Below the pieces are notes generated by a model that was not told the DNA's origin, searched no databases, and saw nothing but the letters and a program-made list of their open reading frames with translations. The position numbers and the translations under genes were made by a program. A stretch of DNA of 64,000 bases, taken from the NCBI GenBank assembly GCA_002964805.2, contig PUDQ02000001.1, forward strand, positions 8,270,001 to 8,334,000, read 5' to 3'. Below, one piece after another: positions 45,680-60,040 of this stretch; position 1 is the stretch's first letter; every line of letters begins with the position of its first letter. The stretch comes from Trametes villosa. Taxonomy: Eukaryota; Basidiomycota; Agaricomycetes; Polyporales; Polyporaceae.

Positions 45680-46998
45680 TCACACTGGCTTCCTCTCCAA
45701 GAACGCATCCAGCTCTGCATCCAAATCCGCTGCGGTGGTCCTCTGGCGTCCTTGGCGCGCCCGCCTCCCAGTGCGCCTCGCATCGTCCCTCGGTTCGCGT
45801 CGTGAACGTGGCTCGAAGGCTTCCTCGTACCCTTCAACGTTCTTCCCCTTATCCCACGCTCGTCGCGAGCGCGCAGGTCGAGGAAGGGGTGCCACCAGCC
45901 TCGAGGCCAGGCTCCCCTCAGTTCGCTCGAGCAATGTCTTGCCGCTGTTGTCGAGGTAGTCGGAGCGCATCTTCGAGGGTGGTGACGAGGACGGCTTGTA
46001 TTCCTCTTCCTCTTCGTCCTCCGCGAGAAACCTGTCCAGCTCATCGTCCAGCCTCGCCTTCGCCATGGCCACGTCAGGATCGCCACTGCCGCGTCGTCTC
46101 TTCGCCGGTGGCGGGCCTTCCTCGAACGTCTTCCCCGCATCCTGGCCGTACTTCCTGTAGAACTTGCTCTGGTTGCGCGCGCCCTTCTTCTTCACGTCCT
46201 CCACCTTCGCCCAGCGCATGCGCAGGATACCCTTGAGACCCTCGCCCTGCCCGAGTGTGGCGCTTATCCGGTACTCCGCGGGCCAGATGGGCACGGGGAT
46301 GGGCTTCGCGGTGACGGAGCCGTCGTCCACCGAGGGCTCTTCAGCTACGGACTTCTGGAGAGCGCGGAAGCCGGACCGGGCGGCGGCTTTGGACTCGAAG
46401 ACGAGCACGCAGGTGGTGTCGTCTATCCACTCGAGCCCAAGCGGGTGCGCGTCGAAGTGCGTGGCGTATGCGAAGATGTTGGAAGTGGGTAGGTGGGAGA
46501 TTGGGCTGCCGTGCAAGAGGATGGCATTGTCCCGGATGGCAGAGGGCTCTACGGTGGATGAGCACACAGATATATTGTAGCTGGGTTGCGGCTTGCCTTG
46601 TTCGTTCATATCTGCATCATTCCCACCTTCTTCGTCGGACTCCTCGTGTTTGCGCTATGGATGTCCCAAGCCGAAGGAGCACAAGCCGAGGTGGCACAGG
46701 ACAATCACCCCGGCGGGACGCAAGAATTGGCAGCAACGACTCCCACATCAGACCCTCCACCCCACCCCACATATACATGCTGCCAGCGCACCTTTCCGAC
46801 CCGCGACTTGGACGCATCGGAGAGCAGGTACACCTTCGTGGTGCCGATGCGGTTGGCGAGCGAACGGCCGGCTTCGCTTGTACCGGCCTCCAGAGCATCT
46901 GCGGCCGCAGAAACTTGCTCTTCGTATGGTATGCCGTCGTCGTAGGAGAGTGTAGGAGCGGAGGAGGAGGCCTCGAAGGCTTCTGGAGCGGTGTCCAT
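45680..46998 (-). CDS. NCBP3-like nuclear cap-binding protein
   Basis: The NCBP3 family binds capped mRNA through an RRM-like domain and supports nuclear mRNA export. Exon 1 is 46792-46998 (MDTAPEAFEASSSAPTLSYD up to SKSRVGK). The main exon runs from about 46546 to the TGA at 45680. The signature is ILLHGSPISHLPTSNIFAYA, then LGLEWIDDTTCVLVF, matching the NCBP3 block LHLRGV...DIFAYF...IEWIDDTSCNVVW. A helical ALQ segment, a basic region (PPPAKRRRGSGDPDVAMAKA), an acidic stretch and a final Arg-rich tail end DLDAELDAFLERKPV. The intron drawn at 46547-46791 (245 nt, acceptor TAGAG) closes in frame, but other acceptors exist and a small exon may be missed. About 357 aa. Confidence 0.8.
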
Positions 46999-47237
46999 GG
47001 TGGCGTATGTAGCGAGCAGCGGGTGCCCCTCGACGTCGAAGAGGCACTACCGCAGGCGTCTATTCGCTTCCCCGCACGTGGTCGAGGTAGAAAGTTCGGC
47101 GCTTCTGGAGAGCTGCAACTTTCAAGGTCTCCTCCTCTCGGCTGCTGCGCTTGTGGTGTCTGTACTCAAACAACTGACTGGACTGCTCTCAAGCTCTCTT
47201 CCTGCTCTAGCGTATATCTGGCTGTGGTTACTCCGAA

Positions 47238-48800
<1,563 letters not shown>

Positions 48801-49165
48801 GGACAGGTACACGCTGTTATTGTGTTGTTGTTCTTGCGCATGTCCATCTCTACCTTTCGCATCTCCATGTCCTTCGTACATCTCTATACTAGTCCTCATG
48901 CACTCCCGCTGTGCCACCGAGGTTCTCGAGGAAAACTTCACGGACCGATGACTCACGGACGGTGTTACATGGCTGTGACCGCGCGGGTGGTCACAACCCC
49001 GCCGTGCGCGCGACGACTCCGAGTCTCCGACCGTGTCTCGTTTGTTCTCGCCGACCCCACGACGAACAAAACGGCCGCTACTGTATTCCCGTCCTATTGC
49101 TCTCGCTTTTTCTGCACCCTGGGTGGCTCCTACTTCTGTCGTTTCCCCGCTCATAGATCTCGACG

Positions 49166-52100
49166 ATGAACAAGAACCCCTTTGCGACAGCGGCATACAC
49201 TCAGCAGCCTCCTCTACCTCCTGGGCCGCCTCCTCCTCAGCCAGCGCAACCGGACTACTCTGCATATTGGGCCGCGGCAGCCGCTGCGCAACAGGCTCAG
49301 CAGCCCGGCGCCGCGGCGGCGTACGCAGCGCAATGGAGCGCGTCACAGCCAGCTCAGCAGGCCGCTACAGCCGCTGCCGCCGCCCGCCCCGCTGACCAAG
49401 CGCACCTCTACGCTAACTACGGCTACGGCGCGAACTGGCAGGCGCAACAGCGCCAGCAGCAGCAACAGCAGCAGCAACAGCAGCAAGCGTACCAGCCTCC
49501 GGCCCCTGTCGTCCAGCCGCCTCCTCCCCCCGCGCAACCCCAGTATAGCCCCTACCAGCCCCAGGCGGCCGCTTACCAGCAGCCGTACGTCCCGCAGGCG
49601 ACCCCCCAGGCGATACCACAAGCGATACCTCAGGCCGCGTACCAGCCCGCGCCCGCGCAGCCGTTCCAGCAGCCCCAGCAGCAGTTTTTCCCACATCAGC
49701 AGCAACAGCAGCATCGACAGAACCGTCCGCCGCATGTGCCCCAGGCTTCACCTCAGCAGTTCCCGCCCGCGAAGCGGCAGCGATTCGATGGCCCGAACCA
49801 GAACCAGCATCGTCCGGGCCCGCCTCCTCAGCCGCAGTTCCAGCCGCCGCCCCCGCCGCCCATGCAGCAACAGGGCGGCATGTACAACCAAGGCCAGGGC
49901 CAGGGTCAATACAACCGGGGCGGAGCACCGGGGATGAACCAGCCCGGCGGACGCGGTGGTTACAACGGCGCGAGAGGGGGCGGTAACATGAACCAGCGTG
50001 GGCGTGGTGGGTCGATGAACATGAACAGGGGAAGCACCCGTGGTCGTGGCGGTGGGAGCTACAACAACATGGGAGGACGAGGCGGCACCCAGCAGACCGG
50101 CAGTTTCCGCGGACACGGCTCAAATCGCGGGTTCAACAAGGACACCAGGCGAGGCGGCTCGTTCACCAACCAAGGCTACTCGCACAACAATTACCAGCAG
50201 CAGAACTACGGCCATCACCAGAACAACTCCTCGTTCCGTGGAAGGGGTCAGGGCTATACCAACTACTCCAGCCGGGGTGGTCGGCATGATGGAGCGGGGT
50301 CGACGAGTGGTCGTGAGAGTGTCAGCGCGACGTCTGCGAGCTTCTCGTCTGGTAAGAAGGATGAGAATAAGCGGACACTGACAGACTTTAAGATCATCGG
50401 GCTCAAGATCCCCGAGCTGGACTGGAGTTGGGGACTGTCTCCCGAGACTGCGACCACCGTGGTCAAGGAGGAGCCTACTGCCACCGCTATTCCCTCTGAA
50501 ACGCCCGCGGTCGTTGAACCCTCTGCTAGTACCACTCCGGCTCCGGCTGAGGGTGCTAGCACTGGGCTAGATGCCGCCGCGGTTGCCGCTGTTGCTGACG
50601 CCGCGGGTCCCCTTCTTGAGGCCGCAGGCGTAAAGGACATCGCAGCTTTGCTCGGTCCGCCTCCATCGCGCGTCCGGATCTATTTCCACACTCCTGTCAC
50701 CCCTGACGATGCGCACCCCATCTCGTCTCAGTCTGCAGGCACTAGCTCCTCCAATGCGCGGAAGGGGAAGCGCAAGAAGCTCGAGGATGAGGATGGCGAC
50801 TACGAGGAGGGTCGGGGAGCCCCTCCGCCCCCGCCTCACGGTTCTGGTTTGGAGTCTTCTGGTGACTATGAAGGGGCGGGCCGCGACAGCGTGGCCCCCA
50901 GTGTCGCTGAGACGACCAGCGAGGGCGATTGGCTCATGGCCGCCATTGGCGAAGAGGAGGGTGACGGCGACGGAGGGGAGAACCTCCACGTCAGCGAAGT
51001 CGAACATTACCTGGATAACGGCGATGCCGGTGACTTCGGTAAGCGTCCGTCCTCTCCCGAGACTGCGCATGTGTGGATGAGTTTCGTTCACACAACAACC
51101 TCGTTCGCACCACTGATCTGGCTCTTTTATCGTTTAAAGGCAATGAGTATGGACACGGGGACGGGCACGACGGTGACCACGTCATGGGCGACGAGGATGC
51201 GCAGGGCTCGGAGGTGGGCCCTGATGACGAGACGTTCGCGAGCTTCAATGCCAATGCCAATGGGCCAAATGACCCCGCCGGGCACCCTCTGGTCAATGGC
51301 AACGGCCAGGCCCATGAGCCGTCAGCCCCGCACGCGCAGCATGAAGGCGGCACTAACCCCGCTGCCCAGCAGGGTGCCTCGAACGAGAGCTCCCAGGATA
51401 CGATTGCCTCTACTCCTTCTGTCGACTTGCCCGCTCAAGGCGGAACCGCTCCCCCAGCGGATGCCCCCGCCGCTCCGGCACCCGTTGTGGTCGAGAACCA
51501 GGGTCCGAATGCTGTTGCTTCGCAGTCCACTGATGCACAGGCTGCCCCCCCTCCCCCTCCCCGGACCATGCCCCTCCAGGCCATGGACTCCATCGCATCT
51601 ACCGTTCCGGATACGAACCAGGACGCGAACCAAACGTCTCCCTATGCCTCTACGGTCATCGACGGTGGCGACGGGGCCGAGCAGAACGAACACGAGTACG
51701 AGGCTACTCAGCCGGCGTACGATCCGGAGCACGCGGGGTACGACACGTCGTCTGCTACGCACGACCTCAATGCTCCCGCGGAAGACGCCTCTGCCAACCC
51801 TGCTTTGCTCGGCGACAAAGTCCCTTCCGCCAGTCGTCTGTCCGTGTCCTATGCGGGCGCTACGAAGCGTCTCGTCGTCGACGCGGAGGTAGTGCCGAAG
51901 CTCAAGGTCTTCAGGGCCGAAGGCCGTATCGAGGTCACCTTGCAACTGCAGGAAGACGAGCGTGGTGGGCTCAAGGGCATTGCTGTAAGCATAATCTGAA
52001 TCACGCAGGAATCAGATACTAATTATCTTCTGTAGATGGAGGGCTGCTCTGAAGAAACTACCTATGTTGCGCTCGACATCTCCGAACAGCTTGAGAGCGA

Positions 52101-52811
52101 AGACCCGACGGTCCCTCCGTTCTCGAAGGCGAAGGTCCCGTCCGAGATCTCGCTCATCCTGTACCTCGACAAGGAGAAGCCGCTATCTGAGCCTCGCTGG
52201 GTTAAAACGGGCGATGTGCAGGAGTGGCTGCGCAGCATGTTCGGGCGCATGTTCTGGGTCGCCGGTGACGCTGCCGATGGATGGGAGAGGCGGATCGAGG
52301 TCGCTGATCCCGATCCTGTACGTCACGCAAATCCCACTGCCGCCCTAACATATACTGACCAACACTGTAGGCACCGACCATCTGGACCGTCCTCGAGTCC
52401 TGGGCGACGAACTCGAACATCGGACAGGAGACGGAGCGCAAGCGTTTCCTGCGCACGCACATGACGGAGACGGACAACATCCTCGAGATCCTCCTCCGCC
52501 TCGTGCGCGGCGAGCGCTCCACGTTCACGCAGAACGCGCCGCTCGCGCCGCCCTCCGTCTCGGGCCCGCTCCTCAGCGCGCTCTCGCCGGGCGCCGCGCA
52601 CGGCGCGCAGCAGACGCACGTCTCGCTCGCGGTGCTCGCGCTCTTCCGGCTCACGGTCGAGTACGCGGGCGCGCCGCGCAAGGCGGAGGCGGAGGAGCGC
52701 GTGGGCGAGATCATCCGCTGCCTGCCGTCGCACCTCGTCTACAAGAGCCTCGACGGCATCTTCAAGGAGTGGAGGGTGGAGAAGAAGGGCGGCAGCCGTC
52801 CGCCGGCCTGA
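49166..52811 (+). CDS. Prion-like Gln/RGG-rich protein with conserved C-terminal domain, function unknown
   Basis: Exons 49166-51038, 51140-51984, 52036-52317 and 52371-52811 give 1146 aa. Residues about 1-230 are Gln/Pro/Ala/Tyr-rich, including eleven consecutive Gln. About 230-400 is a long RGG/FRG-type, Asn/Gly-rich region (GGRGGYNGARGGGNMNQRGR), typical of RNA-binding and phase-separating proteins. A short ordered motif, TLTDFKIIGLKIPELDWSWG, follows. Acidic and Ala/Pro-rich linkers reach about residue 840. The last 300 residues look folded: KVFRAEGRIEVTLQLQEDER, ETTYVALDISEQL, VQEWLRSMFGRMFWV, ETERKRFLRTHMTETDNILE and a C-terminal helix KSLDGIFKEWRVEKKG. I do not recognise that domain. 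A role in mRNA metabolism is inferred from composition only. Confidence 0.82.
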
Positions 52812-53254
52812 TGCGGGACTTTTTTTTGTGCGTGACGCTATGGGGATGCTAGTGCTCCTGTACGTTGTATGCGCCTCGCGATCCTCTCCTGCCTCCAAGC
52901 CTCGAAAATCGTATCTTTTTCTTGCCTCTTGATCGCTTTTTGTGTGTGCACATTTGGTGTGAACGCTGCCACTGCTGTTTCGTTCAAGTGAGAATCGTAT
53001 TATAACCCGGAACGAGGGCGGGAGCGGGAGAAGAAGGGGATATCGCTACCAAGTACAAATTATGATACACCGAAGAAAACTACGGTCTACAAGAGTGAAC
53101 GCGAAACACTAGGACTAAGACAGAAAAAAGGGGAGATCCTGCGCAAGAGATACTCGTAGCCGGTCGTGAGAAGTCTATATCGTGAGCCTAAACCATAGAT
53201 CGTCCCCTCCCCCCCTCCACCCGCAAAACCACACCCGCCTTGCCGGAACGCGTC

Positions 53255-54848
53255 TTACGACGACGGCGAGGACGCCTCCTTCGGGTGGTGGAACACGTCC
53301 TTGAGCTTCCCGAAGATGCTCGTGCGCCGCTTCGCGCGCTCGGTCCCGCCCAGGCGGCTCGCGACCGTCCCGTTCTTCTCCTTGCCGTTCGGGCTCGTGC
53401 TCTCGCCGAGCTCGCCGGTGGAGTCGACGCTCGAGCGCGAGCGCGAGTGCCGGGAACGCGCGGAGAGCGACGGGAAGCGCATCCGCTTCTCCTTCGCGGG
53501 CGTCGACGCGGGGGACGTGCCCGCCGACCCGGGGGGCGTCACCGTCTTCGCGGGCGACGCGGGCGTGGCGCCGTTCGTATTTGACGCAGCGGCGGGGGAG
53601 GCGGGCGCGGGAGAGGCGGGGGCAGCTTTGGGCGTGGTGGCACCGTTCGTGGTGGTGCCGTTCGTGGCGGGCGCCTTGTCCTCTACGGGGGTCACGCCAT
53701 TCGTAGCAGGCTTCTCCTCGGATGCACCGTTAACGCCAGCGGGCGTGTGCGTGGAGGGCTTGGTGTCCGCCTCGGGAGCGACGGCAGGTGCAGCCGCGGG
53801 CACAGCGGTCTCGGCGGTCGTGCTGCCCTCAACGATGGTAGTCTCGAGCGGCTTGCTCGCCTCGACCTCCGTCGGCGGCAAGACCGCAGTCGCGATAGCA
53901 GGAACCTCCGCCGTGAGCGGGACGACTGCAGCAGGCTCAACGGCGGTCTCCGCGGTGGTGCTGCCCTCGACGATCGTCGTCTCGAGTGGCTTGCTCTCGG
54001 AAACGTCGGCAACGGGGACGCTCTTCGACTCGATGGGCGCCTCGGTGCTCAGCGGGAGAACGGGGATGGGCACTTCTGGCGCGACCGGCGCAGGCGAAGA
54101 CGGGAGAATGGCCTCCGCCGTGATCTCAGCAGCAGCAGGCTCCGGCTGCGTAGGCTCGGGCACAGGAGTAGGCTCTTCAGCCACAGGCGTGGCCTTGGGG
54201 GACTCGGGCGCAGAGACAGGAGTCGGGTCGAATATCTGCAATGGAAAGAAGGCCATTTAGAATACCCCGGCAATGGCGGAATACGTCACGGTAAGCTTAC
54301 CTCCGCGACAGGAGTCTCCGCAGGAGTCTCAGTCGTGCCGGGCGCGAGCGCCTCAACCATGCCGACGACAGCCTGCCTAGCGGTCTCGACGAAGCCGTTC
54401 ACCTTGCCGAGCGTCGTCTCCGCCTGGGGCGAGGGCGGCGCGGAGCGGGGCGTGGCGGGGCGCGCGGGGGCGCGGAGGACGTTGTTGAGGTTGCCCATGG
54501 GATCGAGCTCGGTCGCCTGGTCGTCGGTCGTCGTCCAGCGGCCGTCGACGATGTATTTGTACTGGACGACGTCGCCCCAGGGGACGCTGAACGCGCCCTG
54601 GAAGAAGCCGGAGGGCGTTTTGGTGAGGTGGTGCGAGCACGACCACTGTGCGGGGCGTCAGCGTGAGCGGCAGCGCGCGGGGCGTGATGCATGCAATGTG
54701 GACGGTACGTACGCCGTCGAAGGTGCCGGTGACGATCACGTCGGACGCTCCGGCGTGTGGCCTGCGTTGTGGTTAATTCAACATGCAACCCGGGAGTGTG
54801 CTGGGCTGGTGCTCACCAGCGGAAGGTCGCCTCGTATGCCTCAGACAT
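53255..54848 (-). CDS. CBM48/AMPK-glycogen-binding-domain protein of the Crp1/Mdg1 type
   Basis: Fungal proteins of this type carry an N-terminal AMPK-beta-like carbohydrate-binding fold and a disordered tail. Yeast Crp1 and Mdg1 are the reference members; their biochemical role is poorly defined. Exons from ATG 54848 are 54817-54848, 54713-54761, 54301-54645 and 53255-54235, giving 468 aa. The CBM48 region is MSEAYEATFRWPHAGASDVI, then VTGTFDGWSCSHHLTKTPSG, FFQGAFSVPWGDVVQYKYIV and DGRWTTTDDQATELDPMGN. The rest is Pro/Ala/Glu/Thr-rich and includes two near-identical 19-residue units beginning SKPLETTIVEG. The C-terminus is basic (RHSRSRSSVDS) and ends RRTSIFGKLKDVFHHPKE, a possible membrane-binding helix. 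The start fits the family, whose domain begins within ten residues of Met. Confidence 0.9.
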
Positions 54849-55398
54849 TATGGGTCGTAACTAAAGGAGAGGAAGGGGAGACAGGGGGTGGTTGGAGTCG
54901 GCGGGGAGGGTAGCGCTGCTGGCGGGCGGGCAAGGGCGAAATATGGGCGAGGCGAAGCGATCAGAGGCATCGGCAAACGATTCAGAGAGCGCAGATTGGC
55001 GCGAGGCGTCGGCGAATCGCGATCGGTGCCCGTCAGCCATCCGCGCGCGCAGCCAGGAAGGGAAGAGGCCTGCTCACCGTTGGGGACGTCGACGGGGAAG
55101 CGTGCGGGCGTACGAGAGACGGCGCGAGGCAGCGAGGAGGATGATAAAGCGTGCGCGTGAGAGCTGGCGGGAGCAGCGGAGGGCGTGGCGAGCTAGGCGA
55201 GGGTTTGGGTCAACGTTGTTCGAGTCGGCGCGCGCGACTCGGAGCGGTGAGTGAGCTCATCCGCAGACCGCGCCTGGACCCCTCCGCTATCTCTATTGCC
55301 TCCATCATCTCCCCCGCCTCGCACACACCACGCTCTCACTCTCCCGACGCCTTCTCCACCGATCAGATACCCAGCCAGCAGGGAACGGCTCGGACGCC

Positions 55399-56356
<958 letters not shown>

Positions 56357-57456
56357 CTGCTCCCGCCTCACTACGCGCATCCCCTCCCCCCACCACACGC
56401 CTCACACCCTTACCCATCACCCCGAAAGCCCGAACCCACACACAAACTCCCCTGCATGCCACGTGGAAACCATCTGCCCCTGCAGAGCGCGGTATCTTAC
56501 CTCATGCTACCGAGATTAACCTTCGCTCGGGTGCGTTCCACATGCGCTTCCTCCCGCCAGGCCTCTCTGCCCACGGGTTCATTCCCATTCGATGTTGTGT
56601 AGTATCTACCTTCCTCCTGCTGTATGTTCTTCGTTTATCCGGTTGTATGTTGCTAAAATGCGGGGCAGTAGAACGTGCGTGTTAGGATGCCGCACAGTGT
56701 ACTTTAATAGGTCTTTCTGTGTAGCCGTCAACTAGGGTCAACTGTGTTACATCATTCAAGCGGCTCTCTGCGCGCGCAGAACTCTTTATACGAACATCAA
56801 CCTCTACAGAAGCCTCCCGACCTCATGCACATCCAACTTTTGTGCCTCAAACGTGTCATTATCGCGCTCAGCCGCAGCGGGCCGCGCGCCGGCGTCTCAC
56901 GTCTCCCTCCCCGCGTGCGCGGGTCCGCCGGGGCAAGGGCGGTCGTCGGACTTGTCCTACGCAACGGCTAGCGGCAGAAGCAACGGACGAACGTTGAGTG
57001 CCTCACACTGCATAGAAACTACCGTTTCCACCCTCCGAAAAGTGTGAGAGCAGGCTTCGTAAGTCACGATTTGTCCTGCAGCTTTCGTCAAAATTCTCCC
57101 CTATGTCATAGAGAGCCTTTTCCGGTTAGGAAAACGCTATGATGCGTTTTCCCATGTGATGAAGGGGCCACTCCTCGCCTTTTTTGATCATCAAACCAGC
57201 CTTTTCTAGCTGCGAAAAGTCTGCGGAAATCAAGTCAAGAAATGAGTAGACCGGGAATCCTTTCCCCCATGCGGAAACGGTCATTTCTATGCAGTGTCAG
57301 GTGCGCACCCATCGCCATGTGCACGTCCGTGGCCCTGGCAGTGCGCAGCCGAGGGTGGTATGTAAGGGCCACCGCACGTCTGCTTGCGGGCATCCCGCCG
57401 GCTTCCTCCCCCACAGTCGCTTCGTCGATCCCCTCCAGTTCGATTGATCCAGGACC
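56357..57456. other. Intergenic region with a cluster of inverted repeats near 57118-57219
   Basis: No gene is supported in this 1.1-kb interval. Its right part holds several A/T-run inverted repeats: GGAAAACGC/GCGTTTTCC (9-bp arms, 57129-57152), an alternative pairing with TTTTCC at 57118-57123, a TTTGA/TCAAA pair near 57184, and CTTTTC/GAAAAG (57201-57219). All lie 240-340 bp upstream of the secreted enzyme gene. Confidence 0.5.
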
Positions 57457-59167
57457 ATGCTCTCCGCAATCACCGTGCTGCTTGCGATTGCGTCGGTGTC
57501 GTGTGTGCGCGCGGCGCCGACGGTGTCGGCGGGCGCGGGGACGTTCAACGTGCTGTCGATGAACGTCGCGGGCCTGCCGGAGATCCTGAACTCGAACGGG
57601 GAGGCAGGGGACAAGACGACGAACACGATGGTCATCGGGCAGGTATGTTTTCGCGTTGGGCGGATGTCTACCTGTTTGCTTGGGCTGATGTGGCGTTGCG
57701 CATAGGACATGTCGAAGTTCAGCTACAACCTGATTCACGTGCAGGAGGTCAGGATGAACACAGGGTTATACACAGTACGGTGCTGACTTTTTGATACTGT
57801 AGGACTTCAACTACCACGCGACGCTGTATAAGTATGACACGCACCCCTTCCGCACCGCCACGAGTGGTGGAGGTCTGTCCCTCTCTGTCCCCCTAACACA
57901 TATACACAGCTGACCGTTCACCATAACGCAGTGCCGTTCGGGAGCGGGCTGAACACGCTCTCGACCTTCGACTGGGTCGACTTCTCGCGCACGAAGTGGG
58001 CGACGTGCTCGGACGCGTCCGAGTCGGACTGCCTCACGCCCAAGGGCTTCACGTTCATGCGCGTGCGCGTCGACGAGGGCGTGTACATCGACGCGATCAA
58101 CCTGCACGCGGACGCGGGCACGGAGGACGGCGACAACGTCGCGCGCACGGCGAACATCAAGCAGGTACGTTTCCCCCCGCTGCCGCCGCCATATCGCATA
58201 CCAAGCGCATATCTGACGTGGTGTGAACGGCGCAGGTCGCGGACTTCATCGCCGCGAACTCGAAGGGGAACGCCGTGGTCGTGTTCGGGGACACGAACTC
58301 GCGCTACACGCGCGCGGTCGACACCGGCATCCGCACGCTTGTCTCGCAGGAGGGCATGACGGACGCGTGGGTTAAGCATGCGCGGAGCGGGAACCCGCCT
58401 ACCGCGGGCGCCGATGCGATCCTGTGCCCCGACGGTGTGCCGACCGACATCTCGTGCGAGACTGTGGACAAGGTCTTGTAAGTCTCTGTCTGGCCGTAGG
58501 GGATCATAGCACGGATAGTCGCTAATGTCGCCCCGTGCAGCTACCGCGGCTCAAAGCTGATCAACTTGTCGTCGTCGGGCTTCTTCTATGACACCGCACG
58601 CTTCCTCTCGTCGAACCTGTCCCTGTTGACGGACCACAACCCCGTTCGCGTTGAGTTCGGGTGGTCGCTCGCCTCCACCCTCCGCCAGAGCGACCTCTTC
58701 GGCGGCCCCCACGGGTGAGCAGCTCCGCACAACCTCCTCCAACCGTTCTTGACTGCTCACACTTGCATACACACAGCACGTACTTCAACGATCTCCCCGC
58801 GCTCCCCGCCTCCCCCAAAGTCGCCTCCGTGACCCTCCGCGGCGCCAACCGCCTCGACGGCGTCTCCTTCGCGCTCACCTCCGGAGCGACCGCCACGCAC
58901 GGCGGCACCGGCGGCAACCCGAGCACGCTGACCCTCGCCTCTGGGGAGTCCCTCGCGTCCGCGAAGGTGTGCTGGGATAAGTACAACGGCGACACGCGCA
59001 TCTTCTACGCGCAGCTCACGACGAGCAAGGGGCGCACGGTGCAGGCGGGCACGACGACGGCAAACTGCGCGAGCGCCGCGGCGCCGAGCGGGTTTGGCAT
59101 CGTCGGCGCGTATGGGCAGGACGGGGATGAGGTGGATCAGGTTGGGTGGATCTATGCGAAGCAGTAA
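57457..59167 (+). CDS. Secreted DNase-I-fold phosphodiesterase (EEP) with C-terminal jacalin-like domain
   Basis: The N-terminal half belongs to the endonuclease/exonuclease/phosphatase superfamily, closest in motif layout to neutral sphingomyelinase-like phosphodiesterases; the true substrate is unknown. Exons 57457-57642, 57706-57747, 57803-57872, 57932-58164, 58236-58477, 58541-58714 and 58777-59167 give 445 aa. A signal peptide (MLSAITVLLAIASVSCVRAA) is evident. Catalytic elements are FNVLSMNVAGLP, IHVQEDFNYH (metal Glu), INLHADAG, VVVFGDTNSRYTR (Asp/Asn) and LLTDHNPVRVEF (Asp-His). The last 130 residues, VASVTLRGANRLDGVSFALT and GTGGNPSTLTLASGESLASA to VGWIYAKQ, fit a jacalin-like beta-prism. 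Extracellular action on lipid, nucleotide or polyphosphate with carbohydrate tethering is inferred. Confidence 0.88.
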
Positions 59168-59577
59168 TCTTTTGATTGGCTACTTACTAGTAATTCTTGT
59201 ACGCTTTGTACGAGCTGCATCCATTGTGGATGATACCCCTCGCTATACCATTGTCACTCGTTTGTATCACCGATGCTAGGCTCTGTGTGCACGACTTGAA
59301 GAGTCCATCGTAACATATGCTTGCTTCAAGCTACGTACTACTAGTACATGGCATCTACTCAAGATAGAAGGCAGGAGAAATCGCATTTTGGTTTCCCCAC
59401 CCGCGCGCAGCCCTAGAAGGAGGCTGCACGCGAGCAGGTACTTATCCCGAGGACCACGAAAAGGTATGCGCCAGGACCGAAGTCCCTCCCTCGAAGTAGG
59501 AAACACTCACCTTGTCGTTACCTGTCCACACCCCAGGTCTTGAAGGTCGAAGCTGAAATCTTCAGGCCCCAACACGC

Positions 59578-59930
59578 CGTCATCTTGAAGCCGCCATCCC
59601 CTTCGGTAGACGTGCAAACGAGCGCGGCGTCGTCTTGAAGCCGCCCGCCGCCAGTCAGCGGGCGCGCAGACCGCAACCTACCTGGGGGCCGCCCGGGGCT
59701 TGAGGAACGCCGTCGTCTTGAAGCAGCCATCCCCTTCGGTAGACTCGCAAACGACGCGGCGCCATCTTGAAGCGGGCCCCCGCCAGTCGGTGGGCTCGCC
59801 GACTACCTTCTTGAAGACGCTGCCATCTTGAAGCCGCCATCCCCTTCGGTAGACGCGCAAGCAAGCGTGGCGTCGTCTTGAAGCGGCCCCCGCCAGTCGG
59901 TGGGCGCGCAGACGGCGAGTCTTGATGCGA
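59578..59930. repeat. Minisatellite: three imperfect units of about 110-130 bp
   Basis: Each unit opens with (C/G)TCTTGAAGC(C/A)GCCATC followed by CCCTTCGGTAGAC and later CTTGAAGCGGCCCC/CCGCCAGTCGGTGGGC. The shared CCATCCCCTTCGGTAGAC begins at 59594, 59727 and 59837 (spacings 133 and 110 bp). Units differ by substitutions and small indels, so this is an old tandem duplication. No gene overlaps it. Confidence 0.85.
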
Positions 59931-59978
59931 GCTTGACCGGGCGAGGCCCGAGGGGACCTAAGAGAAAGGTTAGTTATT

Positions 59979-60040
59979 CGTGCTTGAGGCGTGCTTGAGG
60001 CGTGCTTGAGGCGAATCTTGAGGCGAGCTTGAGGCGAGGT
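59979..60040. repeat. Short tandem GCTTGAGGCG repeats
   Basis: About five copies of a 10-12 bp unit (GCTTGAGGCGT, with variants CTTGAGGCGA) directly after the minisatellite, sharing its CTTGA core. Confidence 0.8.

Noticed and set aside
45649..46140. 163-aa frame in a second phase of the NCBP3-like exon
   Set aside because: Same-strand shadow; the chosen frame carries the NCBP3 signature.
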